A stretch of DNA of 64,000 bases from Streptomyces iakyrus (GCF_000717055.1 NZ_JNXI01000011.1:124001-188000); one strand, 5' to 3'. Positions 1 to 9,426 are shown, counted from the first letter of the stretch. Numbers and translations: made by a program. The notes: generated from the sequence alone by a model not told the origin.

Positions 1-2
1 GG

Positions 3-800
3 TTGCAGTCGCCGGTGACGGGCGCGGGCAGCTGGCTCGCCCACTCGACCTTCCTGTCCGGCCTGTGGATCAAGAACCAGCAGCGGTACCGCAACCTGAC
101 CACGAGCGATCGCATGACGCTGACGAAGTACTTCGGGAAGACAGGCGCCTGGCGGACCGTCGGCATCGTGCCGGGGGTGCGGCGGGCCTGGCCGGAGGGG
201 AAGTACTTCGGCCTGGACCACATCTACGACTCCGAGCACCTCGGCTACCACGGCCCGTACTTCAGCTGGACGCCCGTGCCCGACCAGTTCAGCATGGAGG
301 CCTTCCAGCGGCTGGAGCACGGCAAGAAGGACCGCGAGCCGATCATGGCGGAGATCATCCTGGCGTCGAGCCACAACCCCTGGTCCCCCATCGCGCGGAT
401 GATCGACTGGGACGACCTCGGCGACGGCTCGGTGTTCCACCGGATCAAGAAGGAGGGCACCAACCCCACGGAGGTCTGGAAGGACCCGGAGAGGGTGCGC
501 ACCGAGTACCGGCGGGCCATCGAGTACTCGATCCGGAGCCTGACCGAGTGGGTCGAGCGCTACGGCGACGAGGACACGGTGCTGGTCTTCCTCGGCGACC
601 ACCAGCCGGTACCGACCGTCACCGCCGGGGACACCGGCAAGGACGTGCCGGTCACCATCGTCGCCAAGGACAAGAAGGTCCTGGACCGGGTCGCCGACTG
701 GAACTGGACGGACGGCCTCAAGCCGGCCGCGAACGCCCCCCGGTGGGGCATGGACAAGTTCCGCGACCGCTTCATGACGGCGTACGGTCCGCAGGGCTGA
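3..800 (+). CDS. Sulfatase/phosphoglycerol-transferase-like membrane enzyme, C-terminal part (5' truncated by window)
   Basis: The reading frame is already open at the window edge, so only the last ~265 residues are seen and the real start lies upstream. The segment resembles the extracellular catalytic end of alkaline-phosphatase-superfamily sulfatases and LtaS-like transferases. It has a GSWLAHSTFLSG stretch near the visible start, and FLGDHQPVP (around residue 197) fits the metal-binding GDH motif near the C-terminus. In this family the catalytic part follows several N-terminal membrane helices, which would be off-window. Its substrate cannot be read from this fragment. The last 29 bases overlap the end of the convergent hydrolase gene. 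The family call is fairly secure, the exact activity is not. Confidence 0.75.
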   Translation: MQSPVTGAGSWLAHSTFLSGLWIKNQQRYRNLTTSDRMTLTKYFGKTGAWRTVGIVPGVRRAWPEGKYFGLDHIYDSEHLGYHGPYFSWTPVPDQFSMEAFQRLEHGKKDREPIMAEIILASSHNPWSPIARMIDWDDLGDGSVFHRIKKEGTNPTEVWKDPERVRTEYRRAIEYSIRSLTEWVERYGDEDTVLVFLGDHQPVPTVTAGDTGKDVPVTIVAKDKKVLDRVADWNWTDGLKPAANAPRWGMDKFRDRFMTAYGPQG

Positions 801-1494
801 GGAAGTTCTCGACGGCCGCGAGGAACTCCTCCGGGCGGGCCTCGTGCACGAGATGCCCCGCGTCGACGGTGATGTGCCGGGCGTCGGGGAGCAGTTCGGC
901 GAAGGCGGCGATCTGCTCCTGCGGGATCAGGCTGCCCGGCCCGCCGCCGATCAGCAGAGTGGGGCTCGTGATCCGCCCCATGTGGTCCCACCACTCGGGG
1001 TTCGGTGCGTTGCGCTGTTCGTCGGTGGCGAGGATCATGGCCCAGTCGTACGGCAGGTCCCCGGCGGGCCGTTCGGCGGGTGGGCGCGGCGGGTCCAGCG
1101 GGAAGGGCGCGGGCACGTCCTCCAGGACGAGCCGCCGGACGAGTCCCGGGCCGCGTTGGGCGAGCAGGTAGGCGACGGCGCCGCCGAGCGAGTGGCCCAC
1201 GACGTCGGCGCGCTCGATGCCGAGCGTGCGGAGGAAGGCGTGAACGTCGTCGCGCAGGGTCTCGTACGCGTATCTGCCGGGCCAGTCGCTGCGGCCGTGT
1301 CCGCGCAGATCGGGCGCGTAGACCCGGCGGGGCCCCGCTGCCCCCGTGGCCAGGGCGGGGGCGATCTCCGCCCAGTCGCCGCCGTCGGCCCCGCGGGCGT
1401 GCAGCAGCAGGAGGGGCGGTGCGTCCTGCGGTCCCCAGACGCGGTAGGCCTGGGTGATGCCGTTCGCCCGTAGGGTGCGCGGTCGGTCGTCCAT
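772..1494 (-). CDS. Alpha/beta hydrolase
   Basis: A 240-residue alpha/beta-hydrolase. The nucleophile elbow GHSLGG places Ser at about residue 102, DLRGHGRSDWPG is the usual loop after strand 4, and GHLVHE near residue 216 supplies the likely catalytic His. It has no signal peptide, so it is probably cytoplasmic. I start at the ATG at 1494 (MDDRPRTL) because the longer frame to 1620 adds an Arg/Pro-rich stretch unlike the family. It lies downstream of a second alpha/beta hydrolase on the same strand, and its 3' end overlaps the convergent sulfatase-like gene by 29 bases. Substrate is unknown; esterase, lactonase or haloperoxidase-like activity are all possible. Confidence 0.85.
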   Translation of the reverse strand: MDDRPRTLRANGITQAYRVWGPQDAPPLLLLHARGADGGDWAEIAPALATGAAGPRRVYAPDLRGHGRSDWPGRYAYETLRDDVHAFLRTLGIERADVVGHSLGGAVAYLLAQRGPGLVRRLVLEDVPAPFPLDPPRPPAERPAGDLPYDWAMILATDEQRNAPNPEWWDHMGRITSPTLLIGGGPGSLIPQEQIAAFAELLPDARHITVDAGHLVHEARPEEFLAAVENFLSPADRTPS

Positions 1495-1565
1495 ACCGGC
1501 ACGGTAGGCGAGGGGCGCCGCCGGGCCGGGGCCGTTCTGCCGACAGCAGAGGGGTGCCTGCCGCG

Positions 1566-2399
1566 TCAGGCGAAGAAGCCGGCCACGCGCCGCACGAACC
1601 GGTCCGGGTCGTCGAGCCACGGGTAGTGTCCCGCACCCGGCTGCACCGCGAACTCGGCGGAGGGGAAGGCCTGTGCAGCCTTCCGGGCGAGCGCCGGGCT
1701 CGGGCCGCCGTCGACTTCACCGGCCAGGACGAGTACAGGGGTTCGCACGCGGGCGAGCGCGCTGCGGGTCGCGTCCGGTTGGTAGGCGCCGTCGGCACCG
1801 TAGATCTCCGCGGCGTCGTCGTTGGTCTCGGCCTCCTCACGGTCGGCGTGGGCCCGGGCGGTGTCGTCCCACCGCCCGTAGAAGAACGGGAGGAATGCCG
1901 GGTCGAAGTCGCCCTTGCCCTCCAGCCAGGCCTCGAACGGCGGGAACGCGTCCGCGAACCAGGGTTCGGACGCGCGCAGCCGGGCCGCCGCCAGCCGGTC
2001 CCGGGCCGTCGCGGGCATGCCGAGGGCCCACGGCGTGGCGGTGATCAGCGCCAGCCGTCCCAGCCGCTGCGGATGCCGGGCCGCGTACAGCATGGCGAGA
2101 CTGCCGCCCGCCGAGTGCGCGAGCACGTCCAGCCGCTCCCGGCCCAGCCGGCGCCGCAACGCCTCGACGTCGTCCACGAGCCGGTCGCAGCGGTACGTGC
2201 CCGTATGCTCCGGTACCTCGGACTCCCCCGTGCCGCGCAGGTCGAGCAGCACCAGCTGCCGGTGGGCGTCCAGTCCGCCCAGGTTCCCCAGGTAGGCGGA
2301 GGCCCGCATGGGTCCGCCGGGCAGCACGACGAGCGGCTCGCCCTCGCCGCGCAGGTGGTAGGTGAGTCGGGTCCCGTCCGGGGCACGGAAGATCGGCAT
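1566..2399 (-). CDS. Alpha/beta hydrolase, proline-iminopeptidase-like
   Basis: A 277-residue hydrolase beginning MPIFRAPDGTRL. VLPGGPMR is the oxyanion-region HGGPG-like motif typical of prolyl aminopeptidases, DLRGTGES follows, and the nucleophile elbow AHSAGGS puts Ser near residue 97. LAGEVDGG carries the probable catalytic Asp, and GAGHYPW near the end the catalytic His. No signal peptide is visible. It precedes the neighbouring hydrolase (772-1494) on the same strand with a 71-base gap. The HGGPG-like motif favours an aminopeptidase or epoxide-hydrolase-like role, but substrate is not determined by sequence. Confidence 0.85.
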   Translation of the reverse strand: MPIFRAPDGTRLTYHLRGEGEPLVVLPGGPMRASAYLGNLGGLDAHRQLVLLDLRGTGESEVPEHTGTYRCDRLVDDVEALRRRLGRERLDVLAHSAGGSLAMLYAARHPQRLGRLALITATPWALGMPATARDRLAAARLRASEPWFADAFPPFEAWLEGKGDFDPAFLPFFYGRWDDTARAHADREEAETNDDAAEIYGADGAYQPDATRSALARVRTPVLVLAGEVDGGPSPALARKAAQAFPSAEFAVQPGAGHYPWLDDPDRFVRRVAGFFA

Positions 2400-2459
2400 G
2401 CCGCCGATCCTGGTGTCCGGAGCCGGTCCGGCACAACCGGGTTCTGCGGCTCGTGCGCG

Positions 2460-3962
2460 CTACCGCGTCCCGAGTTCGTTCCTCAGCTCCCGCTTGAGGA
2501 TCTTCCCGCTGGCGTTGCGCGGGAGTTCGTCCACGAACACCACCCGCTTCGGCGCCTTGAAGTGGGCGAGTTTCCCGCGGACGTGGTCGATCAGTTCCGC
2601 CTCGGAGACGTCGCCGCGTGGCACGACGACGGCCGTCACCGCCTCGATCCAGCGCTCGTCCGGCAGGCCCACGACCGCGGCCTCGGCGACTGCGGGGTGG
2701 GTGTACAGCGCGTCCTCGACCTGGCGTGAGGCGACGACCACACCACCGGAGTTGATGACGTCCTTCACCCGGTCGACGATCGTGTAGTAGCCGTGCGCGT
2801 CGCGTACCGCGAGATCGCCGGAGCGGAACCAGCCGTTACGGAAGGCCTCGGCGGTCTCCTCGGGCTTGTCCCAGTAGCCCTCGCACAGTTGCGGGGAGCG
2901 GTAGACGATCTCACCGGGGGTGCCGTCGGGGACGTCCTTGCCGTCCTCGTCGACCACCCGCGCGTCCACGAACAGCACGGGCCGGCCGCAGGAGTCCATA
3001 CGGCCTTTGTGCTCGTCGGGCGCGAGCACCGTGGCGAGGGGGCCGATCTCGCTCTGGCCGAAGCAGTTGTAGAAGGCCAGGCCCGGCAGGCGCTCCCGGA
3101 GCCGTTCGAGTACGGGGACCGGCATGATCGACGCGCCGTAGTAGGCCTTGCGCAGGCCGGACAGGTCACGGGTCGCGAAGTCGGGCCGGTTGGCCAGGGC
3201 GATCCAGACGGTGGGCGGCGCGAACAGGCTGTCCGCACGGCCCGATTCGATCAGGTCGAAGAGCCGGTCGCCGTCGGGCGCGTCGAGGATGATGTTCGTC
3301 GCGCCGACGGTGAGGTAGGGCAGCAGAAAGACGTGCATCTGGGCCGAGTGGTACAGCGGCAGGGAGTGCGCGGGCCGGTCGCCCGCACTGAGGTCGAGGG
3401 CCGTGATCGCGCTCAGGTACTCGTGCACCAGGGCCCGGTGCGTCATCATCGCGCCCTTGGGCAGGGCGGTCGTGCCGGACGTGTACAGCAGCTGCACGAG
3501 GTCTTCGGTGCGCGGCTCGGGGCCGTCGTACGCGGGCGCCCCGGGCAGCCGCGCGAGCAGCGAGTCCTCGGCGTCCCGCAGGGGCAAGGCCCGTACGCCT
3601 TCCGGCAGTCGCGGCGCGAGGTCCGGGTCGGTGAGGACGAGGGAGCTGCCGGACTGGCCGACGATGTAGGCGAGGTCGTCGCCGGTCAGGTTCTGGTTGA
3701 CGGGCACGTGCACCAGTCCGGCGCGGGCGCAGGCCAGGAAGGCGATCAGGTAGGCGTCGGAGTTGTGGCCGTAGGCGCCCACCCGGTCCCCGGGGGCCAG
3801 CCCCTGGTCGAGGAGGACGCTCGCCGCCCGGGAGACGGCGGTGTCGAGTTCGTCGTACGTCCAGCTGCGCTCTGCGTACTCCACCGCGACGCGTGCCGGT
3901 GTCCGCCGGGCGCTGCGCCGCAGGACCGCGTCGACCGTGCTGCCGTGTCCGGACGTCGTCAT
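2460..3962 (-). CDS. AMP-forming acyl-CoA ligase (fatty-acid-CoA ligase family)
   Basis: An ANL-superfamily adenylating enzyme of 500 residues that would activate a carboxylic acid as acyl-AMP and transfer it to CoA. Seen are the P-loop LLYTSGTTALPKGAMMTH, the A5-type YNCFGQSEIGP, YRSPQLCEGYWDKPE, the hinge YTIVDRVKDVINSGG and the C-terminal lysine motif NASGKILKREL. I chose the ATG at 3962 (MTTSGHGST), which has GAGG ten bases upstream; a GTG at 3983 is in frame. It is the nearest neighbour of the divergent penicillin-acylase-type gene, with the start regions ~185 bases apart. Acyl specificity is unknown; medium- or long-chain or aromatic acids are possible. Confidence 0.92.
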   Translation of the reverse strand: MTTSGHGSTVDAVLRRSARRTPARVAVEYAERSWTYDELDTAVSRAASVLLDQGLAPGDRVGAYGHNSDAYLIAFLACARAGLVHVPVNQNLTGDDLAYIVGQSGSSLVLTDPDLAPRLPEGVRALPLRDAEDSLLARLPGAPAYDGPEPRTEDLVQLLYTSGTTALPKGAMMTHRALVHEYLSAITALDLSAGDRPAHSLPLYHSAQMHVFLLPYLTVGATNIILDAPDGDRLFDLIESGRADSLFAPPTVWIALANRPDFATRDLSGLRKAYYGASIMPVPVLERLRERLPGLAFYNCFGQSEIGPLATVLAPDEHKGRMDSCGRPVLFVDARVVDEDGKDVPDGTPGEIVYRSPQLCEGYWDKPEETAEAFRNGWFRSGDLAVRDAHGYYTIVDRVKDVINSGGVVVASRQVEDALYTHPAVAEAAVVGLPDERWIEAVTAVVVPRGDVSEAELIDHVRGKLAHFKAPKRVVFVDELPRNASGKILKRELRNELGTR

Positions 3963-4147
3963 GACACATGATCCTCGGTTCACGGCCCGTGGAGGTCAAG
4001 GACCCCGATGGGCACGGGCAGGGGCGGTGTTCGGCCATGAGCAACCCTGCCGGTGCCGACGGCGTCCGGTGTCATGAAGCCGACAGACGTTCGAAACAGG
4101 GTGCGTGCCGTCGGCGCTTCCATCCCCCGACGATGTTGGAGGGCACG

Positions 4148-6574
4148 ATGCGCAGTCGTCTGAGACGACTCGTTCTCGGGGCCACGGCCCTGTTCACCGC
4201 CGCGTCCGCGTTACCCGCGGCAGCCGCCACGACCCAGCAGCGAGCGGAGCAACACCCTTCCCACGACGGTCTGTCCGCCGTCATCCGCTACACGGAGTAC
4301 GGCATCCCGCACATCCTCGCCAAGAACTACGCCGGCCTGGGCTTCGGTACGGGCTGGGCGCAGGCCGCCGACGAGGTGTGCACGCTCGCCGACGGGTTTG
4401 TGACGCTGCGGGGCGAGCGGTCCCGGTACTTCGGTGCCGACGCGTCCGCCGGCGGCGATCTTTCGGCGGCCAGGACGAACCTCGCCAGTGACCTGTACTT
4501 CCGCGGGGTCCGCGAGACCCGCACGGTGCGGAAGCACCTCGCCGAGCCCGCTCCCGTGGGGCCGAGCCGTGAGGTCCGGGCCATGATGCGGGGCTGGGCC
4601 GCCGGTTACAACACCTGGCTGAAGCAGAAGAAGGTCACGGATCCGGCCTGTGCGGGCGCGTCCTGGGTGCGGCCGGTCACCGAGCTGGACGTGGCGGCCC
4701 GCGGCCTGGCCATCGCCTCGATATCCGGCCAGGGACGGTTCGTCGAGACGATCACGGCCGCGCAGCCGCCGGCCGGCGGCACCGCGCCCTCCGGCGCTCC
4801 GTCCGCCCGCGTGCCGGGCGCCAGGGCCGTGGCGAAGGCGGCGGAGGAGCTGTGGGGCGACCCGGGCATGGGCTCCAACGCGGTCGCCTTCCGCGGTGAC
4901 ACGACGGCGAGCGGCCGTGGTCTGCTGCTGGGCAACCCGCACTACCCGTGGGAGGGCGGGCGCCGGTTCTGGCAGTCGCAGCAGACGATCCCGGGCGAGC
5001 TGAACGTGTCCGGCGGGTCCCTGCTCGGCACCCCGGCGGTCTCCATCGGCTTCAACGCACATGTGGCGTGGAGCCACACGGTCTCCACCGGCATCCCGGC
5101 CAACTTCCACCGGCTGACGCTCGATGCGGCCGATCCCACGACGTACCTCGTAGACGGCAGGCCGGAGCGCATGACGAAGCGGACCGTGACGGTCGCCGTG
5201 AAGGACGGCGCGCCGGTCACCCGCACCCAGTGGTGGACCCGCTACGGCCCGGTCGTCACCTCCCTCAGCCCCCAGGTCCCCCTGCCCTGGACCGAGAAGA
5301 CGGCGTACGCCCTCCACGACCCCAACGCCTCGAACCTCCGCTTCGCCGACACCTCGCTCGGCTTCGGCAAGGCGCGGAGCACGGCCGACGTCCTCGCCTC
5401 CCTCGACCGGCACCAGGGCCTCCCCTGGGTGAACACGCTCGCCGCCGACCGTGCGGGACGCTCCCTCTTCACCCAGTCGCAGGTGCTCCCCCGCATCACC
5501 GACGACCTGGCCCGGCGCTGCTCGACGGAGCTCGGCAGGACCACGTACCCGGCGTCCGGCATCGCGATCCTCGACGGCTCGCGCGGCGACTGCGCTCTCG
5601 GCGGTGACTCCGACGCCGTCGTGCCGGGGATCTTCGGCCCGGCGAGGATGCCGACGCTGAAGGACGCCCCGTACGCGGAGAACTCCAACGGCACCGCGTG
5701 GATGACGAACACCGACCGGCCGCTCACCGGCTATGAGCGGATCTTCGGCACGGTCGGCACACAGCTCGGCCTGCGCACCCGTGGCGCGATCGAGGACGTG
5801 GCGGCGATGGCGGACCGCGGCGGCCTGACCGTACGCGACCTGCAACGGCAGCAGTTCGCCAACCGGGTGCCGGCGGGTGATCTCGCCGTCGGTGACGTGG
5901 CTCGGGCGTGCGCCACGCTGCCCGGGGGCACCGCGACGGGTGGCGACGGCAAGACCGTCGACGTGTCGGAGGCCTGCGGGGTGCTGAAGGCATGGGACCG
6001 CACCATGGACACCGGGAGCCGCGGAGCGCTTCTCTTCGACCGGTTCTGGCGCAGGCTCGAACAGGTGGTGCCGGCCGACCGGTTGTGGAAGGTGCCGTAC
6101 TCGGCGGCGGACCCGGTCCGCACCCCGAACACCCTGAACACGGACGCGCCCGGCTTCCCCACCGCCCTCGCCGACGCGGTGGGCGAGCTGCGGGCCGCAG
6201 GCATCGCGCTCGACGCGCCGCTCGGCGCGCACCAGTTCGTCGTCCGCGGCGGCGAGCGTCTGCCCGTGCCGGGCGGCTCGGGGCGGCTCGGCGTGTGGAA
6301 CGTGATCGAGCCGACGTGGGACGCGGCATCCGGGGGCTATAGGGAGGTGCCGTTCGGCTCCAGCCACCTCCAGGCCGTCGGCTGGGACGGCAGTCGCTGC
6401 CCGGTGGCGCGCACGCTGCTGACGTACGCCCAGTCGTCTGACCCGACATCACCGCACCACGCCGACCAGACCCGGCTGTTCTCCGGTGAACGCTGGGTGA
6501 CGTCGCGCTTCTGCGAGAAGGACATCCTGGCCTCGCCGAAGCTGAAGGTGGTGCGGGTGCACGAGCGCCGCTGA
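4148..6574 (+). CDS. Secreted penicillin-acylase / acyl-homoserine-lactone-acylase family Ntn hydrolase
   Basis: An 808-residue precursor of the penicillin amidase (S45) family, which cleaves amide bonds such as those of N-acyl homoserine lactones, lipopeptides or beta-lactams. The N-terminus has basic residues then a hydrophobic stretch ending AAAATT, a Sec-type signal. The alpha chain precedes GMGSNAVAF, whose Ser (about residue 243) would become the N-terminal nucleophile of the beta chain after self-cleavage. LLGNPHYPWEG and GFNAHVAWSHT are family motifs. The start at 4148 has GGAGG five bases upstream. Codon 22, in the signal peptide, is TTA, so translation should depend on bldA tRNA. 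Acyl-CoA ligases lie on both sides. Substrate is unproven. Confidence 0.93.
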   Translation: MRSRLRRLVLGATALFTAASALPAAAATTQQRAEQHPSHDGLSAVIRYTEYGIPHILAKNYAGLGFGTGWAQAADEVCTLADGFVTLRGERSRYFGADASAGGDLSAARTNLASDLYFRGVRETRTVRKHLAEPAPVGPSREVRAMMRGWAAGYNTWLKQKKVTDPACAGASWVRPVTELDVAARGLAIASISGQGRFVETITAAQPPAGGTAPSGAPSARVPGARAVAKAAEELWGDPGMGSNAVAFRGDTTASGRGLLLGNPHYPWEGGRRFWQSQQTIPGELNVSGGSLLGTPAVSIGFNAHVAWSHTVSTGIPANFHRLTLDAADPTTYLVDGRPERMTKRTVTVAVKDGAPVTRTQWWTRYGPVVTSLSPQVPLPWTEKTAYALHDPNASNLRFADTSLGFGKARSTADVLASLDRHQGLPWVNTLAADRAGRSLFTQSQVLPRITDDLARRCSTELGRTTYPASGIAILDGSRGDCALGGDSDAVVPGIFGPARMPTLKDAPYAENSNGTAWMTNTDRPLTGYERIFGTVGTQLGLRTRGAIEDVAAMADRGGLTVRDLQRQQFANRVPAGDLAVGDVARACATLPGGTATGGDGKTVDVSEACGVLKAWDRTMDTGSRGALLFDRFWRRLEQVVPADRLWKVPYSAADPVRTPNTLNTDAPGFPTALADAVGELRAAGIALDAPLGAHQFVVRGGERLPVPGGSGRLGVWNVIEPTWDAASGGYREVPFGSSHLQAVGWDGSRCPVARTLLTYAQSSDPTSPHHADQTRLFSGERWVTSRFCEKDILASPKLKVVRVHERR

Positions 6575-6603
6575 GCGGGACACCGCCCAGGGGCCGGGCG
6601 CGC

Positions 6604-8157
6604 TCACACCGGGCGCGTCCGGCCCTCCCAGTACGGTTCCCGCAGCCGCCGCTTGTACAGCTTGCCGTTGGGGTCGCGGGGCATCTCGGTGATGAAGTCG
6701 ACGCTCCGGGGCCGCTTGTAGCCGGCGAGCCGGTGGGCGCAGTGGTCGAGGAGGTCGGCGGCGAGGGCGGGCCCGGGACGGTGTCCGGGGGCCGGTTCCA
6801 CGACCGCCTTGACCTCCTCGCCCCAGTCGTCGTGCGGAATTCCGAAGACGGCGGCGTCCGCGACGGCCGGGTGGGCGAGCAGGGCCGACTCGATCTCGGC
6901 CGGGTAGATGTTGACGCCGCCGGAGATGATCAGGTCGATCTTGCGGTCGCGCAGGAAGAGGTACCCGTCCTCGTCGAGGTGGCCGAGGTCGCCGACGGTG
7001 AAGAAGTCGCCGATGCGGTTCTTGCGGGTCTTGGCCTCGTCCTTGTGGTACGAGAAGCCACCGGTGTTCATCTTCATGTAGACGGTGCCGAGTTCGCCGG
7101 GCGGCAGCCGGTTGCCGTCGTCGTCGAAGACGGCGAGTTCGCTGATGGGCCAGGCCTTGCCGACGGTGCCGGGCTTCTTCAGCCAGTCCCCGGCAGTGGC
7201 GAAGGCGCCGCCGCCCTCACTGGCGGCGTAGTACTCCTCCACACAGGGCCCCCACCAGTCGAGCATGGCCCGCTTCACATGGTCGGGGCAGGGCGCGGCG
7301 CCGTGGATGGCGTGGCGCATCGAGGAGACGTCGTAGCGGTCCTTCACCGCGTCGGGCAGGGCCAGCAGGCGGTGGAACTGGGTGGGGACCATATGGGTGT
7401 GGGTGCAGCGGTGGGCGTCGATGAGGCGGAGCATCTCCTCGGGCGTCCACTTGTCCATGAGGACCAGCCGGTGGCCGATGTGCAGGGACGCGCCGGCGAA
7501 CTGGAGCACGGCCGTGTGGTAGAGCGGCGAGCAGACCAGGTGCACGTTGTCGTCGAACGGGCGGATGCCGAAGATGCCGAGGAACCCGCCGAGGTAGGCC
7601 TCCTCCGGGGGTTTGCCGGGCAGGGGGCGGCGGATGCCGCGGGGGCGTCCGGTGGTGCCGGACGTGTAGTTCATGACCCAGCCGAGGGTGCGGTCCGCCG
7701 GCGGTGACTCGGGCTGTCCGGTGAGGAGTTCGGCGTACGGGCGGAAGCCCTCGACCGTGCCGACGGCGTACCGGTACGTGTGCGGCAGACCGGCCTCGTC
7801 GGCGGCGGCGCGGGCCGCGGCGGCGAAGCGCTCGTGGGCGAGGAGGACCTTGGCGCCGGAGTCGGAGACGATCCAGGCGATCTCCGGCCCGACCAGGTGG
7901 TGGTTGACGGGCACGAGATAGAACCCGGCCTGGCTCGCGGCGAGGTACGCGGTGAGGAACTCGACGCCGTTGGGCAGGACCACCGCGAAGGTGTCGCCGC
8001 GTTCCAGCCCGGCCGCGCGCAGGCCGTGCACGAGCCGGTTGGCGGCGGCGTGCAGGCGTCCGGCGGTCCACTCCTCGCCGTCGGGGGCGACCATGACCGC
8101 GCGGTCGGGGTCGATGGCGGCCTGGGCCCAGAAGCCCACGGGAGCTTGGGTGTTCAC
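6604..8157 (-). CDS. AMP-forming acyl-CoA ligase
   Basis: A second ANL-superfamily ligase, 517 residues. Visible motifs are the P-loop NYTSGTTGRPRGIRRP, EEYYAASEGGGAF, YLFLRDRKIDLIISGGVNIYP and the catalytic-lysine motif PNGKLYKRRL at the C-terminus. The start is a GTG at 8157 (MNTQAPVGFW); the much longer frame running upstream is only the antisense of other genes. Its GTGA start overlaps the TGA of the upstream nitronate monooxygenase by four bases, so the two are likely translationally coupled and co-transcribed. The substrate is unknown; bile-acid/steroid-type or fatty-acid CoA ligases share this layout. Confidence 0.92.
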   Translation of the reverse strand: MNTQAPVGFWAQAAIDPDRAVMVAPDGEEWTAGRLHAAANRLVHGLRAAGLERGDTFAVVLPNGVEFLTAYLAASQAGFYLVPVNHHLVGPEIAWIVSDSGAKVLLAHERFAAAARAAADEAGLPHTYRYAVGTVEGFRPYAELLTGQPESPPADRTLGWVMNYTSGTTGRPRGIRRPLPGKPPEEAYLGGFLGIFGIRPFDDNVHLVCSPLYHTAVLQFAGASLHIGHRLVLMDKWTPEEMLRLIDAHRCTHTHMVPTQFHRLLALPDAVKDRYDVSSMRHAIHGAAPCPDHVKRAMLDWWGPCVEEYYAASEGGGAFATAGDWLKKPGTVGKAWPISELAVFDDDGNRLPPGELGTVYMKMNTGGFSYHKDEAKTRKNRIGDFFTVGDLGHLDEDGYLFLRDRKIDLIISGGVNIYPAEIESALLAHPAVADAAVFGIPHDDWGEEVKAVVEPAPGHRPGPALAADLLDHCAHRLAGYKRPRSVDFITEMPRDPNGKLYKRRLREPYWEGRTRPV

Positions 8158-9263
8158 TGTCCGCTCCTTCCGGCGATGCGGTTGACGCGGTCCACGGCCC
8201 GCTCGAAGCCGCGGGTGAGGTCGTCGAAGACCGCCTGGACGCTGCGTTCGCTGGTCATCCGGCCGACGATCTGTCCGACCGGGGTGCCGAGCAGCGGGTC
8301 GACCTCGTACTTCTGGATGCGCGACACGGCCTCGGCGACCAGCAGCCCCTGCAGGGGCATGGGGAGGGTGCCGGGCCCCTCCGGGTCGTCCCAGGCGTCG
8401 GTCCACTCGGTGCGCAACTGGCGTGCGGGCTTGCCCGTCAGCGCCCGGGACCGGACGGTGTCCCCGGAGCCGGCCGCGAGGAGCTTGCGGGTCAGGGCGG
8501 GTGAGTGGAGGTCCGCTTCCGTGGTGGTCAGCCACAGGGAGCCCAGCCATACCCCCTGGGCGCCGAGGGCGAGCGCGGCGGCCACCTGCTGCCCGCTGCC
8601 GATGCCGCCGGCGGCCAGCACGGGCAGCGGGTCGACGGCGTCGACCACCTCCGGGGTGAGCACCATGGAGGCGATCTCGCCGGTGTGGCCGCCCGCCTCG
8701 TAGCCCTGCGCCACGACGATGTCGATCCCGGCGTCCCGGTGCTTGCGGGCGTGCCGGGCGCTGCCCGCGAGTGCGGCGACGAGGACGTCCTGGTCGTGGG
8801 CGCGGGCGATGACGTCGGCGGGCGGTGAGCCGAGGGCGTTGGCGAGGAGCCGGATCGGGTAGTCGAAGGCGACGTCGAGCTGGCTGCGGGCGACCTGCTC
8901 CATCCAGCCCGTGATGCGCCAGCCGGACGCCTCGCCCTCGGCGAGTTCGGGCACACCGTGCTTGGCGAGGGTGTCCCGGACGAACTGCCGGTGGCCCTCG
9001 GGGATCATCGCCTCGACGTCGGCCTCCGTGACGTCTTCGACCTTCTTCGCCGGCATGACGACGTCCAGGCCGTACGGTCTGCCGTCGACGTGTGCCTCGA
9101 TCCAGTCCAGGTCGCGTTGGAGCTCGTCGGGGGCGGTGTAGCGGACCGCGCCGAGCACGCCGAAGCCACCGGCCCGGCTGATGGCCGCGGCGACGGCGGG
9201 GAACGGCGTGAAGCCGAAGACGGCGTGCTCGATTCCCAGTGTCTGGCTCAGCTCCGTCTGCAT
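8154..9263 (-). CDS. Nitronate monooxygenase (2-nitropropane-dioxygenase family)
   Basis: A 369-residue FMN-dependent TIM-barrel enzyme. Family features are SRAGGFGVLGAVRY near residue 30, AQGYEAGGHTGEI around residue 185 (FMN phosphate/His region), and VLAAGGIGSGQQVAAALALGAQGVWLGSLW. It would oxidise alkyl nitronates such as propionate-3-nitronate, although many actinobacterial members have other or unknown substrates. It is the first gene of a two-gene unit with the acyl-CoA ligase, overlapping by four bases. This pairing suggests a shared fatty-acid or steroid-like catabolic role rather than nitronate detoxification alone. Confidence 0.9.
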   Translation of the reverse strand: MQTELSQTLGIEHAVFGFTPFPAVAAAISRAGGFGVLGAVRYTAPDELQRDLDWIEAHVDGRPYGLDVVMPAKKVEDVTEADVEAMIPEGHRQFVRDTLAKHGVPELAEGEASGWRITGWMEQVARSQLDVAFDYPIRLLANALGSPPADVIARAHDQDVLVAALAGSARHARKHRDAGIDIVVAQGYEAGGHTGEIASMVLTPEVVDAVDPLPVLAAGGIGSGQQVAAALALGAQGVWLGSLWLTTTEADLHSPALTRKLLAAGSGDTVRSRALTGKPARQLRTEWTDAWDDPEGPGTLPMPLQGLLVAEAVSRIQKYEVDPLLGTPVGQIVGRMTSERSVQAVFDDLTRGFERAVDRVNRIAGRSGQ

Positions 9264-9426
9264 GGGCGCAGGATGCCGGAGTCCTCCGGAGGACGGAAGG
9301 GGTTTTCTGATGCTCCGTCAGATTCAGGCCGTCGCCGGCCCGTGCGTGCGGTCTGTATGCGGAGACGCGCGGCGGACATACTGCACGGGACATGCGAGAC
9401 GGTTGGGACGAAGGGGTGTGTGTGCG

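Noticed and set aside
65..1171. Long plus-strand frame across the sulfatase end and hydrolase
   Set aside because: It is Arg/Pro/Gly-rich with no family motifs and lies in a different frame of two well-supported genes.
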